A stretch of DNA of 64,000 nt. Origin: JBHIYN01 sp041984235 (GTDB taxonomy: Bacteria; Pseudomonadota; Gammaproteobacteria; Ga0077536). This document shows positions 62,583-64,000 of the stretch, in pieces (position 1 is the first letter of the stretch; every line of letters begins with the position of its first letter). Location: the NCBI GenBank assembly GCA_041984235.1, contig JBHIYN010000016.1, positions 1 through 64,000 of the forward strand. Reading direction: 5' to 3'. Both the position numbers and the translations under genes were made by a program. The notes beneath the pieces were generated by a model. It was not told the origin of the DNA. It did no database searches and saw only the letters and a program-made list of their open reading frames with translations.

Positions 62583-63901
62583 AGCTCGCCGGCGTCACCC
62601 GCAGCGTGGTCGCGGCCGTCGCGGTGGTCGCCATTGCACTGGCCGTCATCGACCTGGCCAATCGCCACAACCGCGTCGTCGACGTCTCGCGCGCCGCGCG
62701 TAATTCGATCACACCGGCCAGCGTGCGGGTGGTGCAGCTGCTCGAAGCGCCCCTGACCGTGACCGCCTTCGTCCCCGACAACCCGCGCCTGCGCCGCGGC
62801 CTGGCCGACTTCTTCGCGCGCTACGGTCGCCACAAGCCCGATCTCACGCTGGCCTTCGTCGACCCGCGCGAGGACCTCGCCGCCGCACGCGAGCTCGGCG
62901 CCAACCTCGGCGAGATCGTGATCTCCTACCAGGGCCGTCACGAGCGCCTCACGCGCCTCAACGAGAGCGAGGTCAGCAACGCGCTGGCGCGGCTGGCGCG
63001 CGGTGCCGAGCGCTTCGTCACCTTCCTCTCCGCCAATGGCGAGCGGCGCGTCGCACGCGAGGCCAATCACGACCTGTCGGCCTTCGCCGCGCATCTCGAG
63101 AGCCGCGGCCTGGCCGTGCGCGAGTACGCCACCGGCTCGCTCGCGGCGATCCCGGATAACGCCGCGGTACTCGTCATCGCCTCGCCCGCGGTGGCCTACG
63201 CGCCCGGCGAGCTCGACCAGATCAATCGCTTCGTTGCCGGCGGCGGCAACCTCCTGTGGCTGCTCGAGCCGGATCGGCCCAGGGGCCTGGACGCGCTCGC
63301 CAGCGCGCTCGGCGTCAGCGCGCTGCCCGGCACCGTCGTCGATCCCGTTGGCCTGACGCGCCTGCGCAACCCGGCCTACGCGGTCGCCTACGAGCATGCC
63401 GATCACGCGCTGCTCGAAGGCTTCGGCCAGACCGTCGCCTTCCCCTACGCGGCCGCGCTGCTGGCGACACCCAACGCCGGCTGGCAGGCGACGCCGATCG
63501 CGCGTACCGGCGACGACGCGTGGACCGAGACCGGGCCGTTCGAGGGCAACGTCGGCTACGACGCCGACGACGAGGTGCAGGGCTCCCTGGTGCTGGGCCT
63601 GGCGCTGACCCGAACCCGGCCCGGCGGTGGCGAGCAGCGCGTCATCGTGCTCGGTGACGGCGACTTCCTGTCCAACAGCTTCGTCGACAACCTCGGCAAC
63701 CGTGCGTTCGGGCGCCGCGTGTTCGAGTGGCTGGCCGCCGACGACGCGCTGATCGACGTCGCCGTGGAGCCGGTTCCGGACGCCGTGCTCGAGCTCGCGA
63801 TGTGGCAGCGCATGGCCATCTTCCTGGTCTTCGCCGTGCTGGTGCCGCTGGGCTTCGCGGTCAACGGCGCGCTCTACGGGTGGCGCCGCCGCCATGCCTG
63901 A
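62579..63901 (+). CDS. GldG-like ABC-associated substrate-binding protein
   Basis: A 440-residue protein with membrane helices near each end (about 8-25 and 410-430) and a large periplasmic domain between. The domain carries DVSRAARNSITPASVRVVQLLEAP, TLAFVDPREDL, FLSANGERRV and VIVLGDGDFLSN, typical of the GldG/DUF4350-like ABC auxiliary family, despite GldFG being named for Bacteroidetes gliding. It probably completes a three-component exporter; cargo unknown. Start GTG overlaps the permease stop; the TGA overlaps the start of mutM. Confidence 0.87.
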   Translation: MKLAGVTRSVVAAVAVVAIALAVIDLANRHNRVVDVSRAARNSITPASVRVVQLLEAPLTVTAFVPDNPRLRRGLADFFARYGRHKPDLTLAFVDPREDLAAARELGANLGEIVISYQGRHERLTRLNESEVSNALARLARGAERFVTFLSANGERRVAREANHDLSAFAAHLESRGLAVREYATGSLAAIPDNAAVLVIASPAVAYAPGELDQINRFVAGGGNLLWLLEPDRPRGLDALASALGVSALPGTVVDPVGLTRLRNPAYAVAYEHADHALLEGFGQTVAFPYAAALLATPNAGWQATPIARTGDDAWTETGPFEGNVGYDADDEVQGSLVLGLALTRTRPGGGEQRVIVLGDGDFLSNSFVDNLGNRAFGRRVFEWLAADDALIDVAVEPVPDAVLELAMWQRMAIFLVFAVLVPLGFAVNGALYGWRRRHA

Positions 63902-64000
63902 GCTGCCCGAGGTCGAGACCACGCGCCGCGGGGTCGCGCCGTTGCTGGAAGGCCGCCGCGTGCGCACGGTGACCGTGCACGACGCGCGCCTGCGCCGCCC
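63894..64000 (+). CDS. mutM: Formamidopyrimidine-DNA glycosylase, N-terminal fragment
   Basis: The gene runs off the right edge after 35 codons. The start MPELPEVETTRRGVAPLLEGR is the invariant Fpg/Nei N-terminus: Pro2 is the catalytic nucleophile and Glu3 the acid. Fpg removes 8-oxoguanine. Its location close to rpmG agrees with the common rpmB-rpmG-mutM order, interrupted here by about 6.4 kb. Confidence 0.96.
   Translation, partial: MPELPEVETTRRGVAPLLEGRRVRTVTVHDARLRR

Overview
This window is a GC-rich chromosomal stretch from a gammaproteobacterium. The evidence is the type IV pilus motor trio (pilT/pilU plus a paralogue), hemC-hemD-hemX-hemY, SlmA, a Pseudomonas-like slmA-argB-algC-coaBC-radC-rpmB-rpmG-mutM neighbourhood, a proteobacterial GN-type sortase with its dedicated target, and a diheme cytochrome c5-like protein. 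A phosphoribulokinase is present, but without Calvin-cycle neighbours it does not prove autotrophy. I would guess a marine or halophilic member of the Chromatiales/Ectothiorhodospiraceae or a relative; this is inference only. The region is almost entirely housekeeping, with no phage, transposase, CRISPR array or obvious genomic island.

Layout. 1-6.7 kb: the 3' end of a PstS-like phosphate-binding protein; a sortase and its VIT/VWA target protein on the minus strand; a divergent HTH regulator coupled to a membrane endonuclease/exonuclease/phosphatase-fold protein; and a glutaminase fused to STAS and cyclic-nucleotide-binding domains. 6.7-7.6 kb is the only long non-coding stretch. It holds one intact tRNA-Arg(CCG) surrounded by decayed tandem copies of itself. 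Two of these are interrupted in the T-loop by copies of an 83-bp hairpin-rich element whose stems show compensatory changes. This is the most unusual signal in the window. 7.6-16 kb: cytochrome c, an orphan TRAP binding protein, uvrD, pmbA, a site-2 protease with CBS domains, and sthA. 16.3-24.2 kb: a MoxR-DUF58-transglutaminase operon, a small membrane protein, msbA, phosphoribulokinase and an orphan ParA. 24.4-28.5 kb: hemC-hemD-hemX-hemY.

28.6-36.2 kb: gshB, a TonB-like protein, yqgE, ruvX/yqgF, then a tightly coupled pyrimidine operon (pyrR, pyrB, a dihydroorotase homologue that has lost nearly all metal ligands, and a PyrK-type electron-transfer subunit) ending in a TrmB-like methyltransferase. 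36.1-40.7 kb: a run of small minus-strand genes (glutaredoxin-like, alkyltransferase-like, two lipoproteins, GFA protein, two cupins, GIY-YIG/DUF123, a DUF3365-type heme protein). 40.7-48.5 kb: three PilT-family ATPases facing yggS-proC-yggT-yggU-metX-metW. 48.5-57.5 kb: xthA, pyrE, an exported coiled-coil protein, slmA, argB, a long membrane-anchored AlgC, coaBC, radC, rpmB and rpmG. 57.5-64 kb: a long palindromic bidirectional terminator, a fatty acid desaturase, an orphan hydantoinase-A-like protein, a Gld-type ABC exporter set, and the start of mutM.

Many operons are translationally coupled: stop and start codons overlap as ATGA, GTGA, TTGA or CTGA. Calls rest on motifs and gene order read from the sequence; no database search was run.
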